This document shows positions 15,312 to 23,247 of a stretch of DNA of 64,000 nt, piece by piece. The position numbers and the translations under genes were made by a program. The DNA is from JACVRX01 sp046726315 (GTDB taxonomy: Bacteria; Actinomycetota; Actinomycetes; Jiangellales; Jiangellaceae), in contig JBKPAG010000034.1 in the NCBI GenBank assembly GCA_046726315.1, positions 1 to 64,000 of the forward strand, in the 5' to 3' direction. Each line of letters begins with the position of its first letter. Within the stretch, counting starts at the first letter, position 1. The notes under the pieces were generated by a model. The model ran no database searches. It was not told the DNA's origin and saw only the letters and a list, made by a program, of their open reading frames with translations.

Positions 15312-16135
15312 TGGTCGAGGAGGCGGATCACCGCCTGTGGATCTTCTACGTGCGCGTTGTGGCCGATGCCGGCAAGGGTTACCGCCGTGGAGTGATATCC
15401 AGCCAGTTGGTCGTGGGTGACCATCTGGTCGTGCTCGCCTCGGGCCAGAACGACGCGCGCGCGAGATGCCGCCAACAGTCCGGTCATGTCCGGAGCCCCG
15501 ACGGCGAAGACGGGTGGATCCATGGCGAGCCGCCACTGTCCTTGCTCCTGGCGTAGCCCGGCCACCACTGCGGCATCCTCAACCCCCAGCAGGCCGGTCA
15601 GGCCCGACACCCGCAGGTAGCGGGCGGCCGCCTCTGCCCGTGAGGAGAACCAGGTGACCGGCCGTTCGGCCAGCGCTTGTGCCTTCTCGACCTCGTCGAC
15701 GGTCCATGTGACCTTGATCCCCAACCCGATGACGGTGTCCACGGAAACGCCAAACCAGCCGCTGGCCAGGGCCAGCCCCACCACGCCGCCCAGTGAATGC
15801 CCGAGCACGACCACCTGTTCGTTGGCATCAACGCGTTCGGCGAGGTTGGCCGCTATGGCACCGAATGAGTACCGATGGAGCGGCGCAGAGCGACCATGCC
15901 CGGGCAGATCCGGCGCCAACCATCGACCCGGCCAGCGCTCAGCGAGCAGCGGCCGCCAGTGTTCCCATACATCGCCGGTAGCCCCGAGGCCGTGTACCAG
16001 CAGCAACACCGGATTGCCATTGCCCCCACCGTGCCTGCGCAGATCCCCAACCGCCATGGCGCCGAGCCTGCCAGCCGCAGTGCGGATAGGGCTACCGCCG
16101 TCGAAGGCGCCGATATCAAAATCTGAAGTTGCCAT
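15299..16135 (-). CDS. Alpha/beta hydrolase
   Basis: 278 residues. The fold is clear: oxyanion motif LLVHGLGATGDVW, nucleophile elbow VLGHSLGGVVG (Ser), acid in LARGEHDQMVTHD, and His in AGIGHNAHVEDP. The cap domain (about residues 140-200) is helical and gives no substrate clue. It reads most like esterase or haloperoxidase-type members. There is no signal peptide, so it is cytoplasmic. It is convergent with the DUF1232 gene and diverges from the truncated HxlR gene 28 nt away, so the two share a very short promoter region. Confidence 0.87.
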   Translation of the reverse strand: MATSDFDIGAFDGGSPIRTAAGRLGAMAVGDLRRHGGGNGNPVLLLVHGLGATGDVWEHWRPLLAERWPGRWLAPDLPGHGRSAPLHRYSFGAIAANLAERVDANEQVVVLGHSLGGVVGLALASGWFGVSVDTVIGLGIKVTWTVDEVEKAQALAERPVTWFSSRAEAAARYLRVSGLTGLLGVEDAAVVAGLRQEQGQWRLAMDPPVFAVGAPDMTGLLAASRARVVLARGEHDQMVTHDQLAGYHSTAVTLAGIGHNAHVEDPQAVIRLLDHYLR

Positions 16136-16163
16136 CGCGAGACACCGGCGGGACCCTTGCGGG

Positions 16164-16499
16164 ATGCGCGACTACGGGCAGTTCTGCCCCATCGCCCGGA
16201 GCTCCGAGCTGCTGGCGGAGCGCTGGACGCCGATCATCGTCCGCAACCTGCTGAACGGCTGCCGTACCTTCAACGAGATCCGGCAGGGGGCGCCGGGCAT
16301 CTCGACCGCGCTGCTGACTCAGCGTCTCGAGGCGCTCGAGCGGCACGGAGTGCTGGCGTGCACCGCGAACCCGTCCGGCCGCGGCGCGACGCACGAGCTG
16401 ACCATGAGCCCATTCGCTGACTTCATCCCTGCCGAGCCCGCCGTCAGCAGCAAACCTCGAACACGGGCCGGGCATGGGGCGCCGGATACGATCAGTTGA
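16164..16499 (+). pseudogene. HxlR-family regulator, C-terminal part lost
   Basis: It begins MRDYGQFCPIARSSELLAER and continues through a normal winged-helix region (WTPIIVRNLLNGCRTFNEI, ISTALLTQRLEALERHGVL), including the conserved Cys near the N-terminus. After GRGATHELT the sequence stops resembling the family, which would next have the dimerisation helix, and runs instead as MSPFADFIPAEPAVSSKPR to a stop at residue 112. The winged helix is intact, so some DNA binding is possible, but dimerisation is probably lost. The stop overlaps the start of a second HxlR-like gene by one nt. I call it a likely pseudogene. Confidence 0.6.
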
Positions 16500-16942
16500 T
16501 GGCGGAACTGGTGCGCCCCCGACCCGAGCACCCCTCCTCACCGCTCGCGCACGCGCTGACCCGAGTCGGCGATCGGTGGAGCCTCCTCGTCGTCGAGGCG
16601 CTGCTGAGCGGGCCAAGCCGGTTCAACCAGCTGCTGGAACAAATCCCGGGCATCGCACCGAACATCCTGTCCGACCGTCTCAAGCGACTCGAGCGGGATG
16701 CCCTTCTCGTGTCACGGCCATACACCGATCGGCCGCCTCGCTCTACCTACGAGTTGTCCGCGGACGGCAAGGAACTCGCCGGAGCACTGGGACTTCTGGC
16801 GCAGTGGGCGGCACGACACGCTCCATCAGAGGAGACCCCCCGACACGCCGCCTGCGGCACACCCATCGAGGCACGGTGGTACTGCCCGACCTGCGACCGT
16901 CTCGTCGACGACGAGCACCAAGCCGACCTGCACTTCCTCTAG
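16499..16942 (+). CDS. HxlR-type winged-helix regulator with C-terminal zinc-ribbon-like tail
   Basis: 147 residues from the ATG at 16499 (TGATG overlap with the preceding stop). The HxlR core is complete: SPLAHALTRVGDRWSLLVVE, FNQLLEQIPGIAPNILSDRL, LVSRPYTDRPPRSTYELS and a C-terminal helix LGLLAQWAARH. After this come C..(10)..CPTC (CGTPIEARWYCPTC) and a His near the end (DEHQADLHFL), a pattern able to hold zinc. HxlR proteins are homodimeric regulators that often sense electrophiles or redox state. The target may be the DinB-like or DUF899-like genes just downstream, which is inference from position. Confidence 0.8.
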   Translation: MAELVRPRPEHPSSPLAHALTRVGDRWSLLVVEALLSGPSRFNQLLEQIPGIAPNILSDRLKRLERDALLVSRPYTDRPPRSTYELSADGKELAGALGLLAQWAARHAPSEETPRHAACGTPIEARWYCPTCDRLVDDEHQADLHFL

Positions 16943-16980
16943 GGCACCGGTAAAAGACGATCCGACAGGGAGCGATCTTC

Positions 16981-17511
16981 ATGGGAAGCGCGGACATACT
17001 TGTCGACGCCTTCGGCCGAATCCGCGAGATCGTCCACCAGGTCGTCAACGGCCGGACGCCCCGCCAGCTGGGGTTCCGCGTTGACAGCGAAGCGAACTCC
17101 ATCGCGTGGCTGGTGTGGCATCTGACCCGGATCCAAGACGATCACGTGGCCGATGTGGCGCAGACCGAGCAGGTCTGGACGGCCGGCGACTGGTGGCAGC
17201 GGTTCGAACTGCCGTTCGCCCCGTCGGCGACGGGCTACGGGCACAGCAGCGACGATGTCGCGGCAGTCCAGGTGCGCTCCGGAGACCTGTTGACCGGCTA
17301 TCACGATGCAGTCCACAACGCGACCATCAGGTATGTCGAGCGCCTCACCGATGCCGATTTCGCACGGATCGTCGATCGGTCGTGGAACCCCCCAGTAACA
17401 CTCGCCGTCCGGCTTGTCAGTGTGATCAGCGACGACCTTCAGCACGCCGGGCAGGCAGCGTTCATCGCCGGTGTGGTGCAGCGACGAGGTAATGGCGACG
17501 CCGAGCGCTGA
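16981..17511 (+). CDS. DinB/DUF664-like protein (mycothiol-dependent transferase fold)
   Basis: 176 residues. A four-helix bundle with the metal-binding His pattern of the DinB superfamily: SIAWLVWHLTRIQDDH near residue 45 and VISDDLQHAGQAAFIAGV near residue 155. In actinomycetes such DUF664/DinB members are often thiol-S-transferases using mycothiol for detoxification; the exact substrate is unknown. GGGAG precedes the ATG at 16981. It lies 38 nt after the HxlR-like gene and 41 nt before the deleted DUF899 gene, so the three probably formed one operon for detoxification or redox stress, which is inference. Confidence 0.82.
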   Translation: MGSADILVDAFGRIREIVHQVVNGRTPRQLGFRVDSEANSIAWLVWHLTRIQDDHVADVAQTEQVWTAGDWWQRFELPFAPSATGYGHSSDDVAAVQVRSGDLLTGYHDAVHNATIRYVERLTDADFARIVDRSWNPPVTLAVRLVSVISDDLQHAGQAAFIAGVVQRRGNGDAER

Positions 17512-17552
17512 GTTCCGGGATTCCACCCGGTCAACGCGAGAGGGGAGAGGCT

Positions 17553-17816
17553 ATGGGTATCACGTTTCCAGGAGAGTCAGCGGAGTACCGGGCGGCGCGG
17601 GATCGGTTGCTGGAGGAAGAGATCGAGTTGCGCCGGGCGGGGTGGTCCGGGATTCCCCGTGACCCCGACGAATTCTGGGGCTCGGAGCTGCTCTACGCAC
17701 CCGCCGACCCTGGCCAGGATCCCCGTCACGTCGGCACCATCGAGCCGCTGTGGAACCTCTATGGCCTCACCCCGGCCGGCCGGGGAACCGGATGGGATGA
17801 GCAGCTGAGCTATTGA
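17553..17816 (+). pseudogene. DUF899 thioredoxin-like protein reduced by an in-frame internal deletion
   Basis: The first 30 residues (ITFPGESAEYRAARDRLLEEEI) are the normal start of a DUF899 protein, and the last 50 (EFWGSELLYAPADPGQDPRH, then WNLYGLTPAGRGTGW) its normal end. Everything between is missing: the thioredoxin-like core with its CPMC-type motif, roughly 130-150 residues by my memory of the family. The reading frame survives, leaving 87 residues with a strong GGGGAGAGG ribosome site. Without the core it cannot work as the parent did. The join falls within RRAGWSGIPRDPD. Confidence 0.75.
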
Positions 17817-17841
17817 TGAATGACGAGATGTCCAGAAATCG

Positions 17842-18707
17842 CTATAGGCCTGGAGTTGGCAACTCGAAGGCGAGTCGCCAAGTCAGCGGACCGGGAAATC
17901 CGTCCGCGTCCGTGCGCAACTCCGAGCGGGAGCGCTGGAACGCTGTGACCGCTTTACGATCAATATCGGTCCACCGCGGACCCGGCCCCAGCCGGTAGAA
18001 CCGCCCGAAGCCGAGCCGGACGAGCTGCTCCCCGAGCCGCGTCACGTGTTCGTTGACCGCGCCTGGCCGGAAGAACTGGCGGCCAGGAAAGCGCGGCGCC
18101 GGCGGTCGTTGTCCGCCCGTCTTTTCCATGAAGGGCCGGATCTCTGCTTGTCCTTCTTTCTTGGTATAGCCGAGCCGGTCTATCTTTCGGTTCACCGCCC
18201 AGGTCGAGTGTTCGACGTGGTGCTCGAGTGGTTGACCCAGCCAGTCCAGGATTCCGGCATTTGATCGAGCCGTGAACTCACGCATTTCGTCGGTCCACTC
18301 ATGCGGTCGTACACCAGGATGCTCCCATTCGGTGCCCCAGAGGAACGGCCGTGCGGAGTCGGCAGGTATGCGAAAGCGCCGAGGGTCAGCGGTCCACCCT
18401 CGCCCGGGTGATTCGCGAGCCCCATGGTGATGATTCGATAGACGAGATCGCGACCGCCGTAGCCGTTGCACAGCGGACCGGGAAGGTCGGATCGGCCCCG
18501 CTTGCACAGCGCCAACGATGGTGTCAGCCCGGACGACGGGCCACCCGTGTGATGACTCATCTCGCCGATGAACCGGGTATTCAGCCACCTGGATCCCGAA
18601 GCCACCGGACGACCCGGCATCAACTCAATGGATACCTTGCGTACTCCGTGGTCGAGGAGCGCCACTCGCAACCGCCGCGCGGCCTCTTGGGCGGCGTCGG
18701 GGCTCAT
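17842..18707 (-). pseudogene. N-acetylmuramoyl-L-alanine amidase with peptidoglycan-binding domain, frameshifted
   Basis: From ATG 18707 the first frame gives an amidase_2-like domain: TRFIGEMSHHTGG (zinc His), LCKRGRSDLPGPLCNGYGG and IITMGLANHPGEGGP. At about 18360, after FAYLP, the family pattern moves to another frame that reads DSARPFLWGTEWEHPG (catalytic Glu), PLEHHVEHSTWAVNRKIDRLG (second zinc His), and a C-terminal peptidoglycan-binding domain (FPGRQFFRPGAVNEHV, GRFYRLGPGPRW, AVTAFQRS, DADGFPGPLTW). Both halves are well preserved, so this is a recent indel, a sequencing error, or less likely recoding; I see no slippery heptamer. The start overlaps the upstream small gene by four nt. 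The layout resembles actinophage-type lysins. Confidence 0.8.
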
Positions 18708-19009
18708 CGGTCCGGCCCACCGATGTGCTGAAGGCCGTTGTCATCGTCATCGTCTGGGTCGATCAGCTCACGGAGCAGCTCGCCGGCGTCGATCTCTTGC
18801 TTCGTGATGCGCGTCAGGACGTCGTCATGCGAATCCACCCACATGCCCGAACTCGGCGGTTCGTCCGCAGCGAGGTTGACCAACTCGTCGTCAGGTATAT
18901 ACGTCGTTTCTCCACTGCTCCATGAACGGACTGGACGATTCTCGATACCACTCGACAGACAGCTTGGCAACGGTCTGGCGCGGGAGGCGCCCGTGTTACG
19001 CGGGCGCAT
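18704..19009 (-). CDS. Small acidic protein coupled to the amidase gene
   Basis: The supported part is the C-terminal 70 residues: TTYIPDDELVNLAADEPPSS, GMWVDSHDDVLTRITKQE, and AGELLRELIDPDDDDDNGLQ. Its TGA overlaps the amidase ATG (ATGA), which argues that it is a real coupled gene. The start is uncertain: the ATG at 19009 is the only upstream ATG in frame but has no clear ribosome site. An ATG at 18922 in another frame reads MEQWRNDVY and then stops, so a small indel here is possible. I do not recognise the family. It could be an activator or inhibitor of the amidase, which is a guess from coupling alone. Confidence 0.55.
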   Translation of the reverse strand: MRPRNTGASRARPLPSCLSSGIENRPVRSWSSGETTYIPDDELVNLAADEPPSSGMWVDSHDDVLTRITKQEIDAGELLRELIDPDDDDDNGLQHIGGPDR

Positions 19010-19075
19010 GAATTGGTGAGACCCGCTGCCCCCTGGAGGGCAAGATCGGCATGATTGCTACGGAGGGGGAATGTC

Positions 19076-20365
19076 ATGGCTGATGGCAAACCGCGAAGGC
19101 GCATCTGGGTTCTGAACGTCGACGTTGGTGCGCAAGAGCTGGAGACGCGTTTGGAGGCAGCCGAAGCAGGTGGTCTCGACGCGTCTCAGGAGAAGGTCGC
19201 GGAGGGTATCCGTCGGCACCTCGCTAGCGCCCGCAATGCCGCGAATCGCAGGGATCCTATTCCTGGCCGGTGGCTGAATTGGTGGAGGGGCGCACTGGTC
19301 GAGGCTGCGTACCGGCATCTGCATGCCGCCCGGACCCAGATGGTCGACCTCTACGACGCAAACGAGCTGCAGGCCGAGATTCCGGTTGCTGTAGCGAGAG
19401 CACAGACAGCACTGCACCGGGACGACCCACGTCGGACTTCAATTGAAGAGCTGAAGGCGGAACCGGCGCGGCGGCTGCGACCACGCCTGCGCCGGTTGAT
19501 GGAAGACAGTTACGGCGAGCTCGACAACAGGCACGCGCAGCTGCGCAGCTTTCGGAACATCCTGCTCCTGTCGGCAGGGCTGATTACGGTTCTAGTCGGT
19601 GTCACGATCTACTTCGTCTCCGAGAATCCAACCGTGATGCCGTTCTGTTTCCCCAACGAGGTGGTCACGGAATCCGAGCCGGTCGTCACCACCGTAGAGA
19701 ACGGTCAAAACTGCCCGACGAGGTCCGACGCCGATGGGCCGACCGGCGGCGATGTCCTCATCGTGGCACTGTTGGGAGCGCTGGGTGGCGCGTTGGCGGC
19801 GTCGGTGTCGATCCGCAACCTCAAGGGCACATCGACGGCGTATGACGTGCCTGTCGCCTTGGCCTGGCTCAAGATTCCGCTGGGCGCCTTCACCGCGATC
19901 TTGGCGTTGGTCGCGATCCGAGGCGACTTCGTGCCGGGGCTGTCGGTTCTCGATTCACAAGAGCAGATCCTGGCCTACGCCTTGGTCTTTGGTTTTGCGC
20001 AGCAGATCCTGACCCGGCTGCTCGACCAGAGGGCGCAGACGCTTCTGGAAGGGCTGCCCGGTGGGACGGAGGCGGAGCCGCCACACGTCGGAGCCAAGCC
20101 AGGCACGACCGGCGTTGTCGAACCGGCGGGTGAACCAGAGGAAGAGGTGCTGGGGCCGATCTTGCCTGCCGACCTCCCAGACGGCGACGTCGAGGTCGTC
20201 TCCAGCGAGGAACCCGTCGACGGCGAACCCGAGGACGACCATCAGATCGCGGATTCGGTCGTCGCCGAAGACGAGGTAGCTGTACCCGACCCGCTGACCG
20301 ACCAGGGCGACGAACTCCAAGACGACGAGCTCCCGCCGGACGACAACACCAAGGAGGCGAAGTAA
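19076..20365 (+). CDS. Uncharacterised polytopic membrane protein with long acidic tail
   Basis: 429 residues from ATG 19076, placed after a GGAGGGGG site. Residues 1-165 are cytoplasmic and helical (LETRLEAAEAGGLDASQEKV; YRHLHAARTQMVDLYDANEL; LRRLMEDSYGELDNRHAQLR). Then comes SFRNILLLSAGLITVLVGVTIY (TM1), an outer loop with two Cys (MPFCFPNE and GQNCPTR) that could form a disulfide, VLIVALLGALGGALAASVSI (TM2), a third helix at LKIPLGAFTAILALVAI and a fourth at ILAYALVFGFAQQILTRLL. The last 100 residues are very acidic and Pro-rich. I recall similar actinobacterial proteins of unknown role. TAATG overlap with the next gene. Confidence 0.75.
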   Translation: MADGKPRRRIWVLNVDVGAQELETRLEAAEAGGLDASQEKVAEGIRRHLASARNAANRRDPIPGRWLNWWRGALVEAAYRHLHAARTQMVDLYDANELQAEIPVAVARAQTALHRDDPRRTSIEELKAEPARRLRPRLRRLMEDSYGELDNRHAQLRSFRNILLLSAGLITVLVGVTIYFVSENPTVMPFCFPNEVVTESEPVVTTVENGQNCPTRSDADGPTGGDVLIVALLGALGGALAASVSIRNLKGTSTAYDVPVALAWLKIPLGAFTAILALVAIRGDFVPGLSVLDSQEQILAYALVFGFAQQILTRLLDQRAQTLLEGLPGGTEAEPPHVGAKPGTTGVVEPAGEPEEEVLGPILPADLPDGDVEVVSSEEPVDGEPEDDHQIADSVVAEDEVAVPDPLTDQGDELQDDELPPDDNTKEAK

Positions 20366-21030
20366 TGGCCACTCGTTCGGTCGGCTCCGCGCTGGCGTGG
20401 GCCAGATCCCAGCGGTCATTCCCCACCGGCATGTGCCTGAAGTTCGTTCGGACCTGCTACAACGTGCAGCCTGCCTACGCCACCGCCGCGATCGCGTGGA
20501 GCAAGACCAGATACCGGCACGCGTCCACGCCGCCGAAGGGTGTCCCGGTGTGGTGGACCGGTGGCTCCCGAGGATTCGGCCACGTCGCGATCTCGGCCGG
20601 TAGCGGTTACGTCATCTCTACCGACACTGGCGGCAGGGGCCGCGTTGGCAGAACGTCCATAGCACACATCACGAATGCGTGGGGGCAGACCTACCGCGGC
20701 TGGACCGAGGACATCAACAGGATCCGCGTCTACTCGCCGGGCAACCGGAGCGGAAGGGCCATGAGTTCGGTCGTCGACGCGTCGGCCGTGGCAGCTCTCT
20801 TCCGTCGCCGCCAGAGCCATGGTGCCGTGCTGATGATCCAACGAGCTCTCGCCGCCGAAGTGGGGCTGGATTACTCCAGCGGCCCGGGAGTCCCTGGCCC
20901 GCGCACCAAAGCGGAGTACAAGGAATGGCAACGCAAACTCGGGTTCCGCGGTGCTGACGCCGACGGCATCCCCGGCTATACGTCGCTGCGACACCTCGGC
21001 GCACGGCACGGGTTCGGCGTTATTCGCTGA
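20365..21030 (+). CDS. CHAP/NlpC-like putative cell-wall hydrolase with C-terminal peptidoglycan-binding-like domain
   Basis: 221 residues, ATG overlapping the previous TAA by one nt. The N-terminal 120 residues carry the order expected of a CHAP-type amidase/endopeptidase: Cys in FPTGMCLKFVRTCYN, His in SRGFGHVAISAGSG, and an acidic or polar residue in STDTGGRGRVG. After a linker comes a helical module HGAVLMIQRALAAEVGLDYS, GVPGPRTKAEYKEWQRKLGF and DADGIPGYTSLRHLG, like a peptidoglycan-binding domain and similar in wording to the tail of the amidase at 17842-18707. There is no signal peptide, as in phage endolysins, so release would need another factor, possibly the coupled membrane protein. 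Confidence 0.7.
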   Translation: MATRSVGSALAWARSQRSFPTGMCLKFVRTCYNVQPAYATAAIAWSKTRYRHASTPPKGVPVWWTGGSRGFGHVAISAGSGYVISTDTGGRGRVGRTSIAHITNAWGQTYRGWTEDINRIRVYSPGNRSGRAMSSVVDASAVAALFRRRQSHGAVLMIQRALAAEVGLDYSSGPGVPGPRTKAEYKEWQRKLGFRGADADGIPGYTSLRHLGARHGFGVIR

Positions 21031-21033
21031 GCT

Positions 21034-21756
21034 CTAGCGGCCTGCGCTCACCTCTCGGATCAGTCGGATTGCCTCAGCTACTCCACCACGCCACGGCGCG
21101 CCATGACCGGGCAGCACCCACGTCGCCTGCACCGCCTCCAGCCTGGACAGCGACGCTAGAGCCATTTCCGGCTCGAGGGTGAAGGGTGCAGGCCGGGGCC
21201 CGCGCTGGCCGGTCAGCACGTGACCAGTGGTCATCGCATCGCCCACGAACAGCGCATCGACGGCGGGCACGTGCACGGCAACGCTGCCGGGGGTGTGTCC
21301 TGGCACATGGATGATGCGCGGGGAACCGGGCAGATCGAGCGTCTCGCTGTCGGCGAACGTCGCCACCTCGCTGACCGGCGGAATGCGTAGCCCACCGCGT
21401 CGGGCGCTGTACCAGAGGAACTTCGACAGGGGACCGATTTTGATCGGTCCCCAGCCGGTGTTCGGTTTCTTGATCTCACCCCGAGCGCGGCCGGCGTCGA
21501 GTTGGTGAACATAGACCGACACGCCACGTTCCCGGCGGAGCCGCTCGGCGTAGCCAATGTGATCGGTGTCGCCGTGGGTCAGGACGATGCCGCGGATGTC
21601 GCCGAGCGAGCGGCCCATCTGGGCAAGCTCCGCCTGCAGCTCGGCCCAATGGCCGGGCAGGCCAGCGTCGATGATGGTGATGCCGTCGGCCCCTTCGACG
21701 AGGTAACTATTGACGAGATCGGAGCCGATGCGGTGAAGGTGTGGTGCGAGCTCCAT
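21034..21756 (-). CDS. Metallo-beta-lactamase-fold hydrolase
   Basis: 240 residues. The metal motif is GIVLTHGDTDHIGYA: the usual H-x-H-x-D-H appears as H-x-D-x-D-H, a variant seen in some branches. Further ligands are HVPGHTPGSVAVH (His), LFVGDAMTTGH (Asp) and WVLPGHGAPW (His). Such proteins hydrolyse lactones, thioesters or phosphodiesters; the insert with WGPIKIGPLSKFLWYSARRG gives no substrate hint. Cytoplasmic. It converges tail to tail with the CHAP-like gene only three nt away and diverges from the glycan operon, from which it is separated by 189 bp. Confidence 0.85.
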   Translation of the reverse strand: MELAPHLHRIGSDLVNSYLVEGADGITIIDAGLPGHWAELQAELAQMGRSLGDIRGIVLTHGDTDHIGYAERLRRERGVSVYVHQLDAGRARGEIKKPNTGWGPIKIGPLSKFLWYSARRGGLRIPPVSEVATFADSETLDLPGSPRIIHVPGHTPGSVAVHVPAVDALFVGDAMTTGHVLTGQRGPRPAPFTLEPEMALASLSRLEAVQATWVLPGHGAPWRGGVAEAIRLIREVSAGR

Positions 21757-21945
21757 CGTGCCCTCTCTTCCAATGCCTGCCTTGCGCCCTCACGCAGAAC
21801 GAAGCGCTGCGTCGGCAAGGATGACAATCGCGTCGAGGACGGCGAAAGGTCAACCTGCCTACCCAGCCCACGCCTCATTCACCATGCGACGCGTCATTAC
21901 GGTCGGGGGCAGCAGCCCATGTGCGACCAACGAGAGGCCTACGAC

Positions 21946-23247
21946 ATGAGCAGGACGCGGGTCGGGTTGGTCTGTGGCTACCTGGACCCGACGCGGGACG
22001 GGGTGGCCGATTACACGCGCCGGCTCGCCGTCCACCTACGTGCCGCCGGGCTCGACCCGTTGCTCGTCACGACATACGAGCTGGCCCGGGCATCCGATGA
22101 GGGAGCGGTCGGCGTTACACACCAATGGGATCTTCGCGGCGCCGCCGCGGCCGCCCGCGCGATCCGACGCCTGGATCTCGATCTGCTGCACGTGCAGTTC
22201 GCGCCGTCGGTCCTAGGCTTCTCTCGCGCGGTCGGCCTGCTGCCGCTGTTTCTGCCCAGGCATGCCCCGTTGATCGTGACGTTGCACGAGTACGGCGTGT
22301 GGCTCGGACACGGGTCTGGTGGCCGGGTGCGTTCTGCGCTGTGGTCGGCGGCTGAACGGAGCGGGTGCGCCGACCGCGAGACGCTGCTGCTCGCCCCCCG
22401 AGCCAGGTGGCTACTGGTTCCGTCGGCGGAACATCTGGACGTGCTGCGGGCCCGCTTCCCACACCGTGCGGCGGCCGCGATCGAGGTGCCGGTTGGCCTC
22501 AACGTCGAGATCGCAGCCGGTGACCAGGCCCAGGATCGCGCGGACGTTCGGTGTGAACTCGGCGCGGCACCCGACGCCCCGCTCATCGTGTTCTTCGGCT
22601 TTCTGCACCCCGACAAGGCGCTCGACCAGCTCATCGCCGCAGTGGCCGCCGTGCGCGCACAGCGTCCCGGCGCACAGCTGCTGCTGATCGGCGGCGACGT
22701 GAGCCATTCGGTGCCCAGGAACGCCGCGCGCCGACTGCGCCGAGAGCTCGAGCAGGCCGCCGCCGAGCACCGTGTGCTGGACCATGTCCATTTCACCGGC
22801 TACCTGCCCGACACCGAGGTCTCCCGACTACTGCGGGCCGCCGACGTCGCGGCATTCCCGTTCAGCGCCGGCGTCACCCGCAAGTCCAGTTCGCTGCTCG
22901 CCGCACTTGCAGCAGGCCTGCCCGTCGTCGCCACCGCGGCCCCAGGTCAGGAACTTTGGCTCAGCGAGACCGACGGCATGCTGCTGGTGCAGCCCGACGA
23001 CACGGCGGCACTGGTGGACGCGCTGATCCGGGTGCTCAGCGATCGGGCGCTCGCCGACCGGCTGATGGCGGCGGGCCGAGCGCGGGCGGCGAGCCATGGC
23101 TGGGACGCGATTGCCGCCGCCCACGCCGAGGTTTATGCCCGGGCGGTGGCTTCGCACCGAGCCAGCGAGTCGTGGACAGGGACACCGGAACCGAGCAGGG
23201 TGGTGCCCTCGACACCGGCTGAAGGGAACGCGGATGTCACTGCGTGA
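21946..23247 (+). CDS. Family 4-type glycosyltransferase
   Basis: 433 residues from ATG 21946 with GAGAGG upstream; a long in-frame upstream extension has no ribosome site. The N-terminal Rossmann domain begins RVGLVCGYLDPTRDGVADYT and includes VTLHEYGVWLGHG. The C-terminal domain begins PLIVFFGFLHPDKALDQLI and carries the donor-site region AADVAAFPFSAGVTRKSSS. This is a GT-B glycosyltransferase using a nucleotide-sugar. It starts a tight four-gene run (the next starts overlap by 14 and 4 nt, the last follows after 8), so it probably helps build an extracellular glycan or glycolipid. No membrane helix. Confidence 0.87.
   Translation: MSRTRVGLVCGYLDPTRDGVADYTRRLAVHLRAAGLDPLLVTTYELARASDEGAVGVTHQWDLRGAAAAARAIRRLDLDLLHVQFAPSVLGFSRAVGLLPLFLPRHAPLIVTLHEYGVWLGHGSGGRVRSALWSAAERSGCADRETLLLAPRARWLLVPSAEHLDVLRARFPHRAAAAIEVPVGLNVEIAAGDQAQDRADVRCELGAAPDAPLIVFFGFLHPDKALDQLIAAVAAVRAQRPGAQLLLIGGDVSHSVPRNAARRLRRELEQAAAEHRVLDHVHFTGYLPDTEVSRLLRAADVAAFPFSAGVTRKSSSLLAALAAGLPVVATAAPGQELWLSETDGMLLVQPDDTAALVDALIRVLSDRALADRLMAAGRARAASHGWDAIAAAHAEVYARAVASHRASESWTGTPEPSRVVPSTPAEGNADVTA

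Noticed and set aside
17842..21030. Interpretation of the lysin-like locus as a prophage lysis module
   Set aside because: No holin-sized gene, integrase, att-like repeats or structural genes are near, and codon use resembles the neighbours; kept only as a possible domesticated cassette.
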